A stretch of DNA of 64,000 nt from Orthonyx spaldingii (taxonomy: Eukaryota; Chordata; Aves; Passeriformes; Orthonychidae): contig VZTJ01004023.1 of the NCBI GenBank assembly GCA_013397795.1, positions 2,535,105 to 2,599,104 on the forward strand, given 5' to 3'. Both the position numbers and the translations under genes were made by a program. The notes under the pieces were generated by a model that was given only the letters and a program-made list of their open reading frames with translations, did no database searches and was not told where the DNA came from. Of the stretch, positions 43,501-58,500 are shown in pieces (within the stretch, counting starts at the first letter, position 1; each line of letters begins with the position of its first letter).

Positions 43501-46500
43501 CTAACAGTGTTATCTACTTGGCACCAAAATGCCTCATGAAAAATTCATTGCACATAATTGGTTCTTTTTCTTAATTGTTCAAGTTCACAGTTTATGGGTA
43601 AAACATAGAAACATTATTATAAAAGTAAATATAGCGCTCTTGAAAAACATGGAGTTGACTGGGAAGCTGGTATGTAGCTAATGCACCATTATCTCAACTC
43701 CTCTCATCTCCTATGAGAACACATTTGCAGAGGACTAAGATATATCATTCAAGTTTCTAAACATGGACATTCTTTTTCACCTGCGCAGTTTGGTCCCATT
43801 CTCCTTGTTGTCTGAGAGATGGAATAGACCAGATCGTCAGTTTTCCTGAGAAATGAATAGCTGCCAAAAGAGCTCCATCAGGAGAAAGACTCATCTTGAA
43901 AATTCCATCCTGCCAAACATGATATAAACAAACAAACACAGTAAAAATATACACTAAGGAATACCCGAAAAAAAATTCCTCCAAACATATTTTTCTATTT
44001 TAGGGGGAAAAAAATTGTACAATCTTTCACTCTGCAAAGTTAACGTGCCTTAAATTAAAAACAAACAAAAAAACCCTTACTCTAAAAGAAAAAAAATAAG
44101 GCATCAACTGTGGCACGGAAGAGTGAAAACAACCTGCATAAAGGAAGAACACTATCTTAGCATGAACAAATCTTTAGGAATGTGAACTTCTGTATCACGT
44201 TGCTATATGGCAAATAAAACCTGGAAGTGCAGCATTCCTAGGAGAACGCCCTGAAAGCTACCTGGAGGGAAAACTGCAGGTTGTTCTCTGAACAGAAAAA
44301 ACATTCCGCAGCCTCAGTTTTCTACTATCCTGACTCTCTGGTCAACCCAAAGAAGACTACTACCAAACCACTGCTTACTACAGCTCTTCCTCCCTGGGAG
44401 CAAACTTCTGGGTGGGCATTATTACAAATCTAATTCTTAAAGAAAAAAAAAAGGGATACAACACATACAAACACATACAGACATTAAGAGATCCTGGAGG
44501 AGCACATTGTTCATTTCAGGACACTGAATCAGAATTGAAGAATCTCTTGAGTGACAAGAGACCAAGCAGTAACATAGTGAATATCAGATTATGTCTATAC
44601 AGATAAAATAATTCAACATTTGTAGGTTAACTTCATCAAGGCTACAAGAATTCTCCTGGATTGTTTTCCTTCAGCTCTGGATACCTTAAGAGGCAAAACA
44701 TACTTCTAACAAAATACTTTCTTAAGGATTCATGAAATCCCACATGCTTACAACTGGATCTGTACACTAGTTGCACAAGATCCTCTAAATACACACATAA
44801 ATTTTAAAGTCAAATTTAGTGCCACTGGCAATGAATGACAATTTCCAAAGATACATTTTATATTTATTCACCCCTCTCCCAACAAAATTCTGTATTTTCA
44901 GAAAGACCATTCAGTTCTCAAAGTGTCTAGTCTTCCCCGATAGACAGCAAGATGCAGACTCCCAAAAATTACATTGTTGATAAAAGTCCATTTTGTCAGT
45001 TCACTTTTAAAAAATTTTCTAATAAGGATTCACAGTTAAAATTGTCCAAGTTTGCAGCTAACCAATTTCTAGGCCAGCACCTCCTCCCTCACACAATACT
45101 CCAACATAAATGAAGCACAGAAAGGTTAATTGACATCCATCAATTAACAAGTTTTAATGGTGTTTCTATAGAACACTAGTGGTAGGTATTATTTGAAGAT
45201 AAAAATATTCTTTTCAGGTCATTATGTTTGTTTAGACTTGGGGATTTTTTAATTATTATTTTGATTTTATTTCTTAGACTTTTTAAGGTTCTACGTATGC
45301 CACAGAAACAATGAAGAAATCTGCTGCATGTCATACAGTGGTTTGCAGCTATTGAGAGCACTCCTTAAATCCATGCCTAAAATGTGTTTTTATTTGAAAA
45401 GGAGAGCATTGTGTGTTTTTTTAAAACCCATTAAGAATTATTTATATTAGAAAATATTCTCTGACTATATTCTTAAGCAGCTGCAGTAGTGCACTTTGAA
45501 TTGTAGTTTGCCCAGGAACTGTACACGCCTTCTAATGGCAATTCTCTCTTTACAAATCAGTTTGCATGCACAAAGGACAAAGAACAAAAGACTGGTAAAG
45601 GACCTAGAAACACAGAGCTAAAATATATAGCCCGTTCAGATAACTGATCAGTGGCATGCATCGCAGATCTTAAAATGAGGTAAATGTGTACTCAGCAGTC
45701 AGTAATAACTCTCTGGCTGTTAGATTTAGATATTGGGTGGCCATTAACACACTGAAATTTATTACCCAAGTCCTGTTATCTATAAAAATTAATCAGTCCA
45801 CTGCCAAAGCAGGCAATGCTGCCTCTGTAAACAGCTCGTGAACTTAAGGGAACAGCAAAACAAAATGTTGAAAAACTCAGCAGACTGGCACTTCACATTT
45901 TTTAAGTGTCACTTAACAACGTTAAAAGTCAAATCCCAGTATAGCCAGTTCTAACATACAAGTCCTCTAGCTGCTGTGTCTGTCATATTTTAACCCTGGT
46001 GTTCATTTCACACTAAGAACACAAACTATCCTTTACATATTTAAGCCATAATCTCTGAAATTGGATTGAAACATTCAAGGATGAGTAAGTCTTCATGATT
46101 CTTCATTGATTTAGTACTGGTAAGTGCAATGAAGTTGAAGTTTAGTACAGCTACATGTAGTACAAGCTTTTCAGTAAAAGAAGTTCACATCAGCTTTATC
46201 TTTAGCATTTTCAGTGAAGGAAATAAAATCTCTCCCCGTTCCACCCTTGAGAAAGATTCAGAAAGATCTGTTTCCCCTTTCCAATCAAGCAGGCAACTTC
46301 TTCTTTTAATCAGTTACCTAAAACATCCTAAAAATCTAGTAAGGTCATTTCCAACTCAGATCAGCCATTTTTTCTCTCAGGAAGACACAGAGTGAAGGTG
46401 GCAGACAGATTCTTTACTGTTGTTTCCTTGTAAAGCAAAAGAAGGGAAAACAAATTTTTTTACAAGAAGGGAAAGGGGGACAGAAAAAGGAATCAAATGA

Positions 46501-49500
46501 AGGCTACACACGATGAGGAGACAAGAGATAAGAGAAGGAGTGCATGGGCAGCTCCTAAGGCATGGAGAAGAAAGCCATGAGCACTGTGTACAAGAGCTGA
46601 GAAATACATAGAGCACACACCTACACCTCAGCATGACACTCAAGATTTAATACTCATTCAGAGTGCAGGAGAACACAAGGTCCACATCCAGAGTTTGTTA
46701 AGGTTAAGTTGATTCTGATCAGCAATTCCATTAGGTTCACATGCATCCTGGGAGTAGAAGTCTGATCTATAATAAACGTCTGAAGCTACTTAGCAAAATG
46801 TTTCCATAGTACCTCAGACTGTAAAAATCAAGTCCTTGTGTCTGCTCTATTTAAGCCATGAATGATTAGTTGAAATCCATTCATTTTTTTCTTCCCCATA
46901 TGGTATGAAAATTATGGGCTGAGGGTTTTTTGTTGTTTTCTAGTGGGATAGGTTTAGTGCAGAAGACTGAGTTTTGTCCTTATTCTTTATCTCTTGGGCA
47001 TATATTTGAGAAACATTGTCACAATCTGCTTTCTTCTTGAATATGTAACACATCTAACATGGTCTGATTATCACGTTCATTAACAAATAATTAGGTGGCT
47101 TCTTATACCTTCTTTTTAGAATAAGGGCTTACATTTAATATTGAACTCTACATCTCTAGACCTGCTCCTGAAACCCAGTGATTCAAGCTTAAGCATATGA
47201 ACTAACTGGATTTTTAAGAAAGCCAAATAATTGGCAAGCTACTCCATTTAATGTTAAAGCTTTTTGATTAATTTAATAGAATGTCAATTCCTAAGTTGCA
47301 TAAACTAAAACTTACTTTCAGTCAGTCTCTCAGGTAGTCATTAATGGACAATTATGTTAGTAAAATACATTTCTGAGGTAGACCTAGATCTTAATACCTG
47401 TTCTGTTCCCCGCCTGCTGTAAAATCTTAAATTTATAATCCTTAATAATCCTCTTCTCTGTGCCTGTAAGAACAGAAACAAATCATACAATGAAAGACAA
47501 TCTCATATATTGTTTTATGCACCAAAAATTAAGTCATATTTAAAATATTAAAACCATTCTGCAAGATTCTTTAGAGGCTCTGCAGAAAGACCTTGACAAA
47601 TTAGAGAGATGGGCAATCACCAACCATATGAAGTTTAACAAGGCCAAGTGCCAGGTCCTGTATTTGGGGCAACCCTGGCTGTGGCACAGACTGGGGAACA
47701 AGAGGCTGGAGAGCAGCGCTGGGGAAAGGGACTTGTGGGTCCTGGTGAGTTGAATGACTCAGCAGTGCTACAATATATGAAAGACATTAAGCCATTAGAG
47801 TGTCCAAAGGAGGGAAACAAAGATGGTGAAGGACCTTGAGGGGAAGCCGTGTGAGGAGTGACTGAGGGCACTTGGTCTGTTCAGCCTGGAAAAGAGCAGA
47901 CTGAGGAGAGACCTCACTGCAGTTACAACTTTCTCGTGAGGGGGAGAGGAAGGGCAGACACTGGTCTCTGCTCTGTCGTGCCCAGTGACAGCACCTGAGG
48001 GAATGGCCTGAAGTTGTGCCAAGGCAGGTTTAGGTTGGATACCAGGAAAGGGTTCTTCCCCCAGAGGGTGGTTGGGCACTGGAACAGCTCCCCAAGGAAG
48101 TGGTCACAGCACCAGCCTGACGGCGTTCAAGAAGCATTTGGACAATGCTCTCAGGCACATGGTGTGACTCTTGGGGTTGTGCACAGCCAGGAGTTGGACT
48201 TGATGATCCTTGTGGGTCTCTTCCAACTCAACATATTCTATGATTTTACTATTTTTAAAATCCTATAAGATTCACCTACTTTAAAATAATGCAAGCACAA
48301 CAAAATCCAATTTGTATGATTTTGTCCACTTCATTAGGTATATAACATGTCACAGAAAAGCATTACTCATTTGCAATTAAATTAACAACTTGCTTGTAAT
48401 ACTAAGCAATACCTATGTAAGAGTAAACACTGGAATTTATCCTGGTATACTGTAAACTGATTTCAGTATAACCAAGTTGTTACCAAAACAAACATTTACT
48501 TCTACTAGAAGCAAAAGAAATCAAGAGCCAGGGTTGAACTTAAGCATTTATTTCAGATGTGCTGCCTTTTGTTCTGAAATAATAAAAGAACAAACAGGAA
48601 TTTTTTTTTCCAACAAAGACAGGTAACACAACCCAATGTACAACTAAGAGTAAAAAATATTGTAGCTTGGAAATTTACAAACTCCTTTCTTGTCGTTTTT
48701 GGTTTTAAAACTGTAAGTGATAATTAAGAATTTAAAGTTCAAATCATACTACAGAAAAAGCAAAAACAGATGCTGGAGGGAAAAAAGATAACTGCTTAGA
48801 CATACACATCATAGCTTAGAAAATAGCAAAATTGCATTAAAATCATCTTTCAAAAAGAGATACATATTGAGTTTCCAGTGACAATATCCATCCAGTAAAA
48901 TGAGGACACATACTTACTGTTCTAACATCATCTTCATAACTAGTGACCTGTTTGTAATGGGGCGAGCCTGACAGAATTCTCCACGCAGATATCCCACAAC
49001 CAGCTGCTTTAGAAGCTCCATCTTCATCTGTTTCACAGCCTCCTACAAGGAGAAGTCTGTAAAATATATTAAGATGTATTATGGCTTCATATACTGCCGC
49101 TTTTTTTTTTAAATTTTCTTAAGTCTATAGTAGTTTGCTTACAGTAACAAAAAGACTAAATATACAAAGACATTTAACAGTCACAATAAGCTTTGTCTGT
49201 GAATAAATACCGTGAAATCTAAAAATACTTCAATATTATTTGAGTAACATTTGTTATTTGTAGCATTTATACCTATCCATTCTCATCTCTAGCTTTCCAG
49301 GTAAGTCAAAATACCCAACATCTAAAATAAAGTAAGTCTGGCCACAATTTGAGTTTCCCCCTTACCCTCCAAAATGAAAAAAAAATTACAGCTGAAGAGT
49401 ATGACAAGTTCTGATCATTCTGTTTAAACATCAGATTTCTATTTATTCACATGTAGTACAAAAACTACTTCTCTTTCACTGAAGAACTGAATGCTTTAAG

Positions 49501-52500
49501 GTTTGTCAATTCTGTTTTCTAAAGCCACTGTACCAATTATATATGTGCATGTAATAATTTCACTACACACAGCAGGTGGCATTTTAAAAACTTTGACATA
49601 AGTCTTATAATTATTGCTGATCACCACTAAACTCTATCAAAGTATTTTCCCTCAAAGCCCTTTCACCTCATTAACAAGCACTTCTATATTTAACTGATGA
49701 CTACTTTGATGAAAGCTTTGAGAACAGGTGTCTAAGTTTACTTGGAAGCTTCATTGTAATGAACAGCCTATTAAAAGGTGAAGTATCTAAAAAAAAGGCA
49801 CAATTGTAGGAGTCTGAAGCTTCACCCTGGGAATGCTCCATTATCCCTTTTCCAAGGCTGCATCATTCCCAAGTGATCTGCCCCCAACAGCGGCTGCCGC
49901 TCACATAGAGCAGCTCTGGCCACAGGGGATGCCAAAACTACACCTGCAAAAGTCAAGTGAAAGAATAAAGGAAAAAAAAAAAGGAAAATAAAAGTTCCTT
50001 CCACATTTAATCCTTTTTAAGATGTCAGTAAAACTTATTTAGCATTCCAGGTCTCCTGCTATTCACAAACATACGGCAAGATGATTTTATACCATGGATG
50101 AACCACAGAATCATATCATGAGTTAGGCTGGAAAGGAGCCTCCAAAATCATCAAGTCTAACCTATTACCAAACAGTACCATGTCAACTAGACCAGCTCAA
50201 GGATGGTGACTCCACCACCTCCCTGGGCAGTCCATTCCAATGTCTAATCATCCTTCCTGTGAAGAAATTCCTCCTGATGTCCAATCTAAGCCTCCCCTGG
50301 CACAGCTTAAACCTCATCTTCTTCTACACTTCCTGGCTCCTTGGGAGAAAAGGTTGACCCTCACCTGGCTACAACCACCTTTTAGGTAGTTGTAGAAAGT
50401 GGTAAGACCTCTCTTCAGAGTGATGTTTGAAGTTCTTAAGAGTTTTGGTTATTTTGTGGTGTAAAGAATTGCCTAAGACAACCTAAGAATTGCCTAAGCA
50501 CATGTGTTCTACACAGAGTACAGCCAGCATGCAGCAGTTTGTGCAGCTGTTTCCAGGCTTCATTTCTAGATCCTTAAACATCTACATACTTCTGGGACCA
50601 TATGAGGGCTCCTGGGAAGCCTTTGAGGAACTTCAGGATGCCTGTCATTGCCTGGAAGAGCTAGCTAGCAAGCTTTAGAAGCTTTTAGCAAGGTCTGCCA
50701 GCTGTTCCTGATCACAGGCGCCTTTGAGCTTCTGTTCCAGATGGACACCTGATCAGCAGGGATCAGGAACCCTTTCAACAAGTCCTAAAACAGATCTATA
50801 TAAGTATCAGGCCTAGACTGCAGCCAACAGCTGCAGCATTTTGCACAGCAGTTTGCAGAAAATGATGGTTAGAACCTGTGCATGTATATGTTCTGAACAA
50901 TTACAGTGATGTGCTGCCAGGCTCAGTCTCCAGCAACCTCTGGAGCAGCTCCCCAGCACCTCAGAGGCCTTGACACAGAGCACGCTCCTCAGGGAGGACA
51001 CAGATGTGCAGGTCTGGGACTGCAGTGACGTGGCTCCAAGCAGCCTGCCCTAGCAGACCCTGAAGTGAAGGGGAATGGATTAGATGATCTCCAAGGGTTC
51101 CTCCAGTCTCAAAAACCGACTGCTCTTGCAGTACAATCGTACTCCACAGGTTTGTACAAAGTTGGGTTGAAGATAATCAGTGCAACACTGGTCTCAAGAA
51201 CAAGCTCAGTTGAGGCATCCAAGAAAAACTTGACATGCCCTTCTTTACTTAGCAATTTTGGTACAACAATTTTTAACTAATTCTGAAACCCTTTAACTCT
51301 CTCATCACAAGCCCTTCATTGCAAACTTCAGGCTTTAATATCAAACACATTCTGCAGCAATTGCAGATAACCCAGAAGTAAGACCTTCAGCTCCAGTTTA
51401 AGATACCAAAACAAGCAGCTGTTGAACCTTGGATTTGAGCTTACAAAGAGCTCACATTGAACCAGACATTCAAGTCTTGTCAACCAAAATGCACCATAAA
51501 TTCTATCCTAGATGAAAGCTGGATCACATGAGAACACCAACATTAGGTATCTAAATTAAGCTATATAATACATTTCAAAAACCGTAAAAGTCGTTATTGG
51601 ATTTTTTCCCAAAGCTATTGCTTAAAGTTTTCCTACAGATTCAGAAACATTCCCTATTGACATATTCTCTTTGCAATTATCATACATCTAGTGGAAAAAA
51701 CGAAGTGTACTAAGTTCTTAAGTGCTATTTTATTGCACTGTAATGGGTAATGAGCAAATACACAGTAATACAGTAATGCAGTTAAGTCAAGCCTTACAAG
51801 CAGTGAAGGGAGACCAGTATACTTCCACCATCTGAGACTAAATTAAATGCAAGAAAGCACAAAATGACAAAGTTGAACTTGTGTAAAGTGATCAAAGTTC
51901 GCATTATTGAAAATTAAAACTCTGAGGTGTCTGTATCAACGATTTTCTTTAATGCACAGCTTTGAAGTGCTTGCATTCAAGCCCTTCTAGGGGTTTTTTG
52001 GGATAACAAGAAATTTCAGCAAGAGACTCTGCTCATGAATTTAGAGTTCTCCAAGGTGAAATTTACAAGCTTTCTACCACAGATTAAATTCAAAACAGAA
52101 AAGACTTGCCTCCATCAGGGGCAAAACAGATCAAAACCTTTTGTTTTCCATCCATTTCATCCAATTATGCATTCTTTCAAGCATCAGTTTTTCAACTTTA
52201 CTAAGCCACTCAACTGACTGCACATAGCAGGAGATACTACAACCATTAACCCTGGTCTGATCAAAGGAAACAATGGGGTGGTTCTGTGGTCTGGGCATGC
52301 AGTGCTACCCAGAGCTCCATAACCCACACCTATTACCTCAAAACTGTAGATTTAGTACACTGAGTATTAATTATGTGAAATCACTAAATATGAATTAGGT
52401 GGAAAGAAAAAGCCATACATAAAATTAATCTCTCAAAATAATATGCTAGAAGAACATTACATCTCATTAATAATAATTTTTTTTCCTAAGATAGATATGA

Positions 52501-55500
52501 CAGCTCACTTAACACTGAAGAATGAGGACAAGTTTTTTCAAGAGTGAGTTTCTTCTGGTATTCTATAGCCAAGCCTAATTTCCATTTAAAACAAAGTGAT
52601 ATAACATTGCACTGACAGATTCAATCCTAGCAGATCTAACAGAAGAAAAACATCTAGAACAAAGTTTAGTTCCTACAACTGAAGAGAAATAGAAATAAAG
52701 TTGCTGAGTTTATCTTGCTACATAAGAAATACCTATTAAACATGTAGACACATCTTTAGCATAAGTAATAGGCCTATTCCAACTACACTGAGTTCAAGAG
52801 CAGGCAGGCAGGCAGTCAGTCCACATTTCAAGTCCAGTTTCTGTACTCAACAGGTTACTAATAGAGAAAAGATATCACAAGACAACTCCAAATACCAAAG
52901 GTTGGCAGTTCCAGTCAGAACACTAGGGAAAATGGGCTACCAACAAGGCCAGCAATCACTTCCAGACAGGGAGGAAAAAAAACCCCAAAAAAACCAAAAC
53001 AAAAAAACTCAAACCAACAACTAAACGTATACTTCAGTCCTTACTCCCATCACATTCAGACACCTCTTTCGAAGCTATTCCTGACATCTTAAAAAATGCA
53101 TATTGCTTACGCCAGGTACTCAAACAGAAAAGAACATTACTAATGGAATAATGAAAGCCAAGTGAGATGAACTAAGGTTCCTCTTTCATGGCAGAAAGAG
53201 ACATGACTTGTTATTACTGATGCACTAAATAGCAATTTTAGAATAGATTTTTCTCTCCCTCCATATCCAAGACACTTCAATGCTTATTTTGCCACTTTTG
53301 GTTCATCATTTACATATCATTGTCAGGTAGCAAACAGAACACTTACCTGTGACTAGGATGATAAATTACAGTTGTTATCCCATGGGCATAATGGCTGCTA
53401 AAGCTGAAACTATGACTTTCTTGAAAGCTTTGATTTGTTCCAACACTAAGTATGCAGGGGAAAAAAAATATATGCATTAGTTCAGATTTATTTTCTTTAA
53501 AGAGTGGAAAGAATTCCTTTGAAGTTCGCTGTGCCTTCTCAAAGCAAGTCAAAATTTATGCTTACCTGACAAGGTAACTTCTCAGTTCTCCACGATAATT
53601 AACAACAAGTAGTTCAGCTGACCACTGAGCACTTGCTTTGTATTCCAGAAAGATCAATCCAGCAATAGCGTAACTCAGATCGCCTGGAAAACTTGCTGTC
53701 TTTACCCAAAAATGAAGGCAGACATTGGGAGAGAAAAGGGATTTTTAAAAAGTGTCTTTGTTACTGGAAGAACTAGCAAGTTAAATGTACTGTACCGTAT
53801 TTAAAAAAATAAAGTTTCATCATTTGTATTACAAACAAAATACATTTTCTTTTATCTTAATTTTAAAGAAATCTTATTACTATTAAGTTTGCAAAGACAA
53901 TATACTAAGGAAATACACTTAAGCCACCTTCACAAATCAGTTTAATACACCCTTCGAACATACAAAATAGGAAATATATTGTGTGGGGCCTGTCATCAGC
54001 AATTATCTATTATCATACCAAGCAAAGTACTCCAGCAGCAATATGTCTTGATTTATAATTGACTCTGCATACAAAGTGCAGATTTATAATCTATTACTAC
54101 AAATTGTTGTGATTCCATACTCTCCCTGTCTGATGCACCTACAGATTTGTCACAATACCAAGGCAGATATACAACATCCCCTTGGTGCTTTGGAAGGGCT
54201 ACACATGATTTTGTTGATCGTATGATGGATATATTACAGCGAAACTTTTTATGGTCCATTTTTTCATGGTATTCATAGTGTAAGCATTGATAGCAAACTA
54301 AGCCATGACCTGAAAAAGCTCAAAGAGTGCATTTCATCCATGATCCTTAAAAAGAGTTCTACTATATTCATGTTTAACCCAAGAGAGCGCATACCGGTGA
54401 AATGACCAAAAGCTCACTACCCATCAGGTCAAACACTCTGACTGTTCCACTGCTTTCAGCATAAGCAAGTAATGTACAATCATGACTCCATGCCACTCTC
54501 CTCCACTGAGGGTTAGGATCCTTTGGCACTGCAAAAAAGGAATAAAATTATTAATTAAAGCAAAAAATAAATATAATGCCTTAAACAGAATAAAAAGTCA
54601 ACTGCATCAACAAAATACAGGGGGCCTGCCAGCATTACAAGCTTATCTCAGAGGAAGGTAAAAAAAGAAAAACCACCTATGTCTGTCAGACTCATTAATT
54701 CTAACTATCATTTCATTTCAGATTCAGGTTTCATATATTAATCATCATAAAAAGAAGTGGCAGAGGGAGGGTAACGGGGCTAGTCACAAAGTAAAATTAT
54801 TAAGAGATTCTTTCCAATGATTTTAAGAAGTCATAACATTACCATTAAAGTGAAACAACACCACCATTTAGCAATGTATGAATAACAAACAATGATGCCA
54901 CTAAGTAATGATGTAGAGGTTGCTATACCTTGACATTTTCCAACTATGGATACAAAGTCATCTTTTGCAGACCTGCAGAAAACAGACTCATATGAATTTA
55001 GATATGAGAAAAACCCCACTATTCAATTCTCTGTAATAAACAGAACACTAGAAAAATATTCCAAGTGCACAATTCAAAGGCCTGCATGCCTCTAACTACT
55101 TGCTCAAAGAGCAGGTAGTAACCTTCACCCTTAGGCAGCTACAGTAACTAACAATAGTATTTTAGAGACCCTCCTCCCACTGCATAAATACCAACATCCC
55201 TCATTTATTTGTAATGCTGTACAAAATAGGACAGCATCATTTCAGCACTTCATATAACTTTAGAAAAAAAACCCTGGTCAGTATTCTCTAGCTTACAATT
55301 TTAGAAACAATGCTAGAATATAGTTACATTAACACAGTTGAAACGCAAGATTTATTTTATAGTCTTCAAGCTGACATTTATGGTGCTCACACCACTTTTG
55401 ATTGAACAATTTTCATACACTTGCTTCTTTTACATATAAATGGAAGGTCTGACCTTCTAGCAAATGGATTTTTGTGAAGCAAGTAAACACACTCAATCAA

Positions 55501-58500
55501 GATCTGTTCTACAGCTAAATGTGCTCTTGAACTGGCAAAGGAGAGCTTGTTGTTAAGAGAGCACAAGAAAAGGGAAAGCATCAGTCTTTACAGCAAGCTA
55601 CACCACTTGTAAAATAAGGTGAAGATTGTACATGCCAGCTATTCTACAGAGAACATCACTAGATACGAGCTCCTTGTCCCGTTTATTAGGGGAGAATTTC
55701 TAGAGGGGACAGAAAGACAAAGGTTACAAAGAGGATTTCTGCTGAGTATTTTAGAGGATCTTGATTGCTTTTATTTCACATCTTGAAAACAAAGAGAGAT
55801 ATACAGATATATACTTATACTAACACATCCATAACGATTATAATTGGGGGGTTAAGGAGGGTTTATGTTGGGTTTGGTTGGATTTTTTTTTTAATGAGGG
55901 ATGGCTGAGAACTAAACAGAAACAGAAAGTTTCTGCTTTTCTGATCATTCCACAGATAACTTTCACAATATATAACATTGCAAAACGAAGAAAAAATCTT
56001 TAAAAGTACAGCTAGTAAGTGACCAGAAACACTTTCTCAGAACTTCATAGCTGAAACAACAGATAATGGTAAGTTACCTGATTTCTACACATTGGTCTTG
56101 AACAACTGCCAACAATTTACCATTGCTGAAAGAGAAAAGACAGGTGTGAAAGTTCATTTAAAGTCCATTCCTTACAGAATGTGCATCAAGAGTTCTAGGT
56201 GCTTTTCTCCAAGGTCAGGCATTTAAAAAAAATGTTTTAAAAAATTAAAGTGGGAAATATCAATTTTTTATTAAAAAGAAAATATCTGTGCCTATATTAC
56301 CTTCATTTCACTGAAATTTATCTGCCACTCTTTTCCAGCAGCACTAGGAAAACAGAACAATGTCTAAAATCTCAGTGCACGGGAGGTCAGAGCCAAATGT
56401 TGTTTACAGATAATTTTACAACAGCAATATCCAAAACTGTATTGCTTTATCTGGAATAAACAACTATCACACTTCAGTAAGTTATGTGTCTTTGCACCTA
56501 ACACACAAGATAAACTAAAACCTTCCAAACTACCTTCATGCAATCATGTCACTGAACCATTCTTCTGTACGTATTTGCACTTATTTTAAAAGCCAGTGAT
56601 CTCAGTGATATTGTTAAAATTCCTGCAGAACAGCTGGTTCTAGCCTTGGAACTCTCACTTCTCTGTGTAGGCAACAGCAGACAAGTCTTGAGGGTAGGCA
56701 TTCACTTTCCACAAATATAAATTCTTATTTTAAAGTTATATATCCTGCCAAGTTATAAAGCTTTAATCAACCAAATTCAGGACTTGAATTTGAGAATGAC
56801 TGCACTGCAAGTCATTTTGCCTCAAAAGCTAGACAGACATTCAGACCTGAGTGAGAGGTGAATTAACTGAAGGGAAGCTGGCAGAAGCCCCCAGGCAGCA
56901 CACTGAGCTTTCTTTCACAAGGCCACCTGTGAGAGCCTCCAATATTTCTCTTGACCAGAAAGCATAACATGCCTTTAGCACAGTATCAACTCAGCATGGC
57001 TATCAGTGGGGACGGTGGGGGAGCAGAGGAGGCATTAACACATTCACTGCTGTCAGAGATGGCAAAACATGGGAGCTGTTACCTTGCAAGTACGAGGTGC
57101 CAGTTGATCTGCTTACTAACCAGGCGAACCAGTCCAGCGGGCAGAGAAAACTTCGCGGGGCTGAAATACCAAAACCATCGGACTAAATCAGAACGCACAG
57201 TGAACAACGCAGCACCTGAGATACACACTGCAGACAACTCAGCTTCAAGGCAACCATCAATCACCTGAGAGGGTTTGCAACTGAACATGAATCAACACTG
57301 CACCCTGCCAACGACAAAGGCTAACAACAGCCTTGTTTTTACTAACTGCACAAAACTGCATATTAAGGGAACTGAGTATTTATCACTCTTTATACTCTGG
57401 TCACCAGCCAGTTTTGGGACACCCATTGAAAGAAGAACACCAGTAAACAGGAAGGGCACCAAGATGATCAGGGGACTGGAGTACTTGCCCTGCAACGAAT
57501 CTGATGCTGTGGGAATTGTACTTGTTTAACCTGATGAAGGGAAGGCTTCAGGAGAACCAAACAGCAGCACTCTGATACCAAGGAGTTTACCATGAAGATG
57601 GGAGCAACAGAGGTGCACGGCAGGAACACAAGAAACTATGATCAACCCTTTGGAGGACTTTGAAATGCTGGGGTAACAGTTGGACTCCTTGACTGTAAAG
57701 GTTCTTTCCAACCTAAATGTCTCTCAGGTTCCAAAACTGAGGAGGTTCCAAGCTGACAAAAGGAAGAGATTTTTCACCATGAAGACAGTCAGGCACTTGA
57801 ACAGGCTGACCAGAGAGTCTTTGGGTTCTCCATCCTTTAACCTTTCGAAGACCTAGCTGGACAGAGGCCTGAGGAAGCCAGTCTGAATTCAATGTTCTCC
57901 TGCTTTTAGCGGGACTTTAAACTAGAGGCCTCCCAAGCTCCCTCCCAAACTCTTCTATCAAATACATGAAAACAGCAACTAGAATCAATTACAAAAGGTT
58001 GAAAGTAGATTTTAAATATGACTACCAGAGGGAGGGAAGAAAAGTAAGTGAATTCTGTCTACAGCTGGACTTACATGACAGTATGGTGCCCATAAATATC
58101 ACCCCCTCAGGAGAAAAGGGTAGGGGAGAGTATGTGCACAAAAACAAAGCAGAACACCAGCAACAGGGGAAAAAAACATTCCCTGCCAGATTCAAGTATA
58201 GTACTGTTTCACAGGAAGTCACATTAATGTCCCTTTCCATATAACTCAAAACCAACAGATTATCCCTTAAAAAGGGAAACTGGTATCTTCAAACCTGGTA
58301 AGTGCATCAGTAGAGTACTATAACCACACAGCTGAAATTTTCCAGAAACACTGTACTTACCCCAATATATTTCTGGGACCATTTAATGACTTTTCGAATC
58401 AAAACTTAAATTTATAAATGGTGTGAGTGTTGCTCAAGTAGTTATCAAGCTTTCTGTATGAGTTTGAATTGTCAAAGGAAAAAAATTCAAAATTATTACT

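Larger units (their letters stand above)
49057..53346 (-). other. NBAS: NBAS intron, 4.3 kb, repeat-bearing
   Basis: Intron between window exons 8 and 9. It contains a minus-strand CR1 piece (50103-50415), an unclassified repeat-like segment (50440-51110) and an A-rich tract (52972-53022). The rest shows nothing recognisable. Confidence 0.8.

Noticed and set aside
47635..48268. Open frames on both strands
   Set aside because: They fall within the CR1 copy at 47576-48246; the plus-strand pieces are broken CR1 coding remains.
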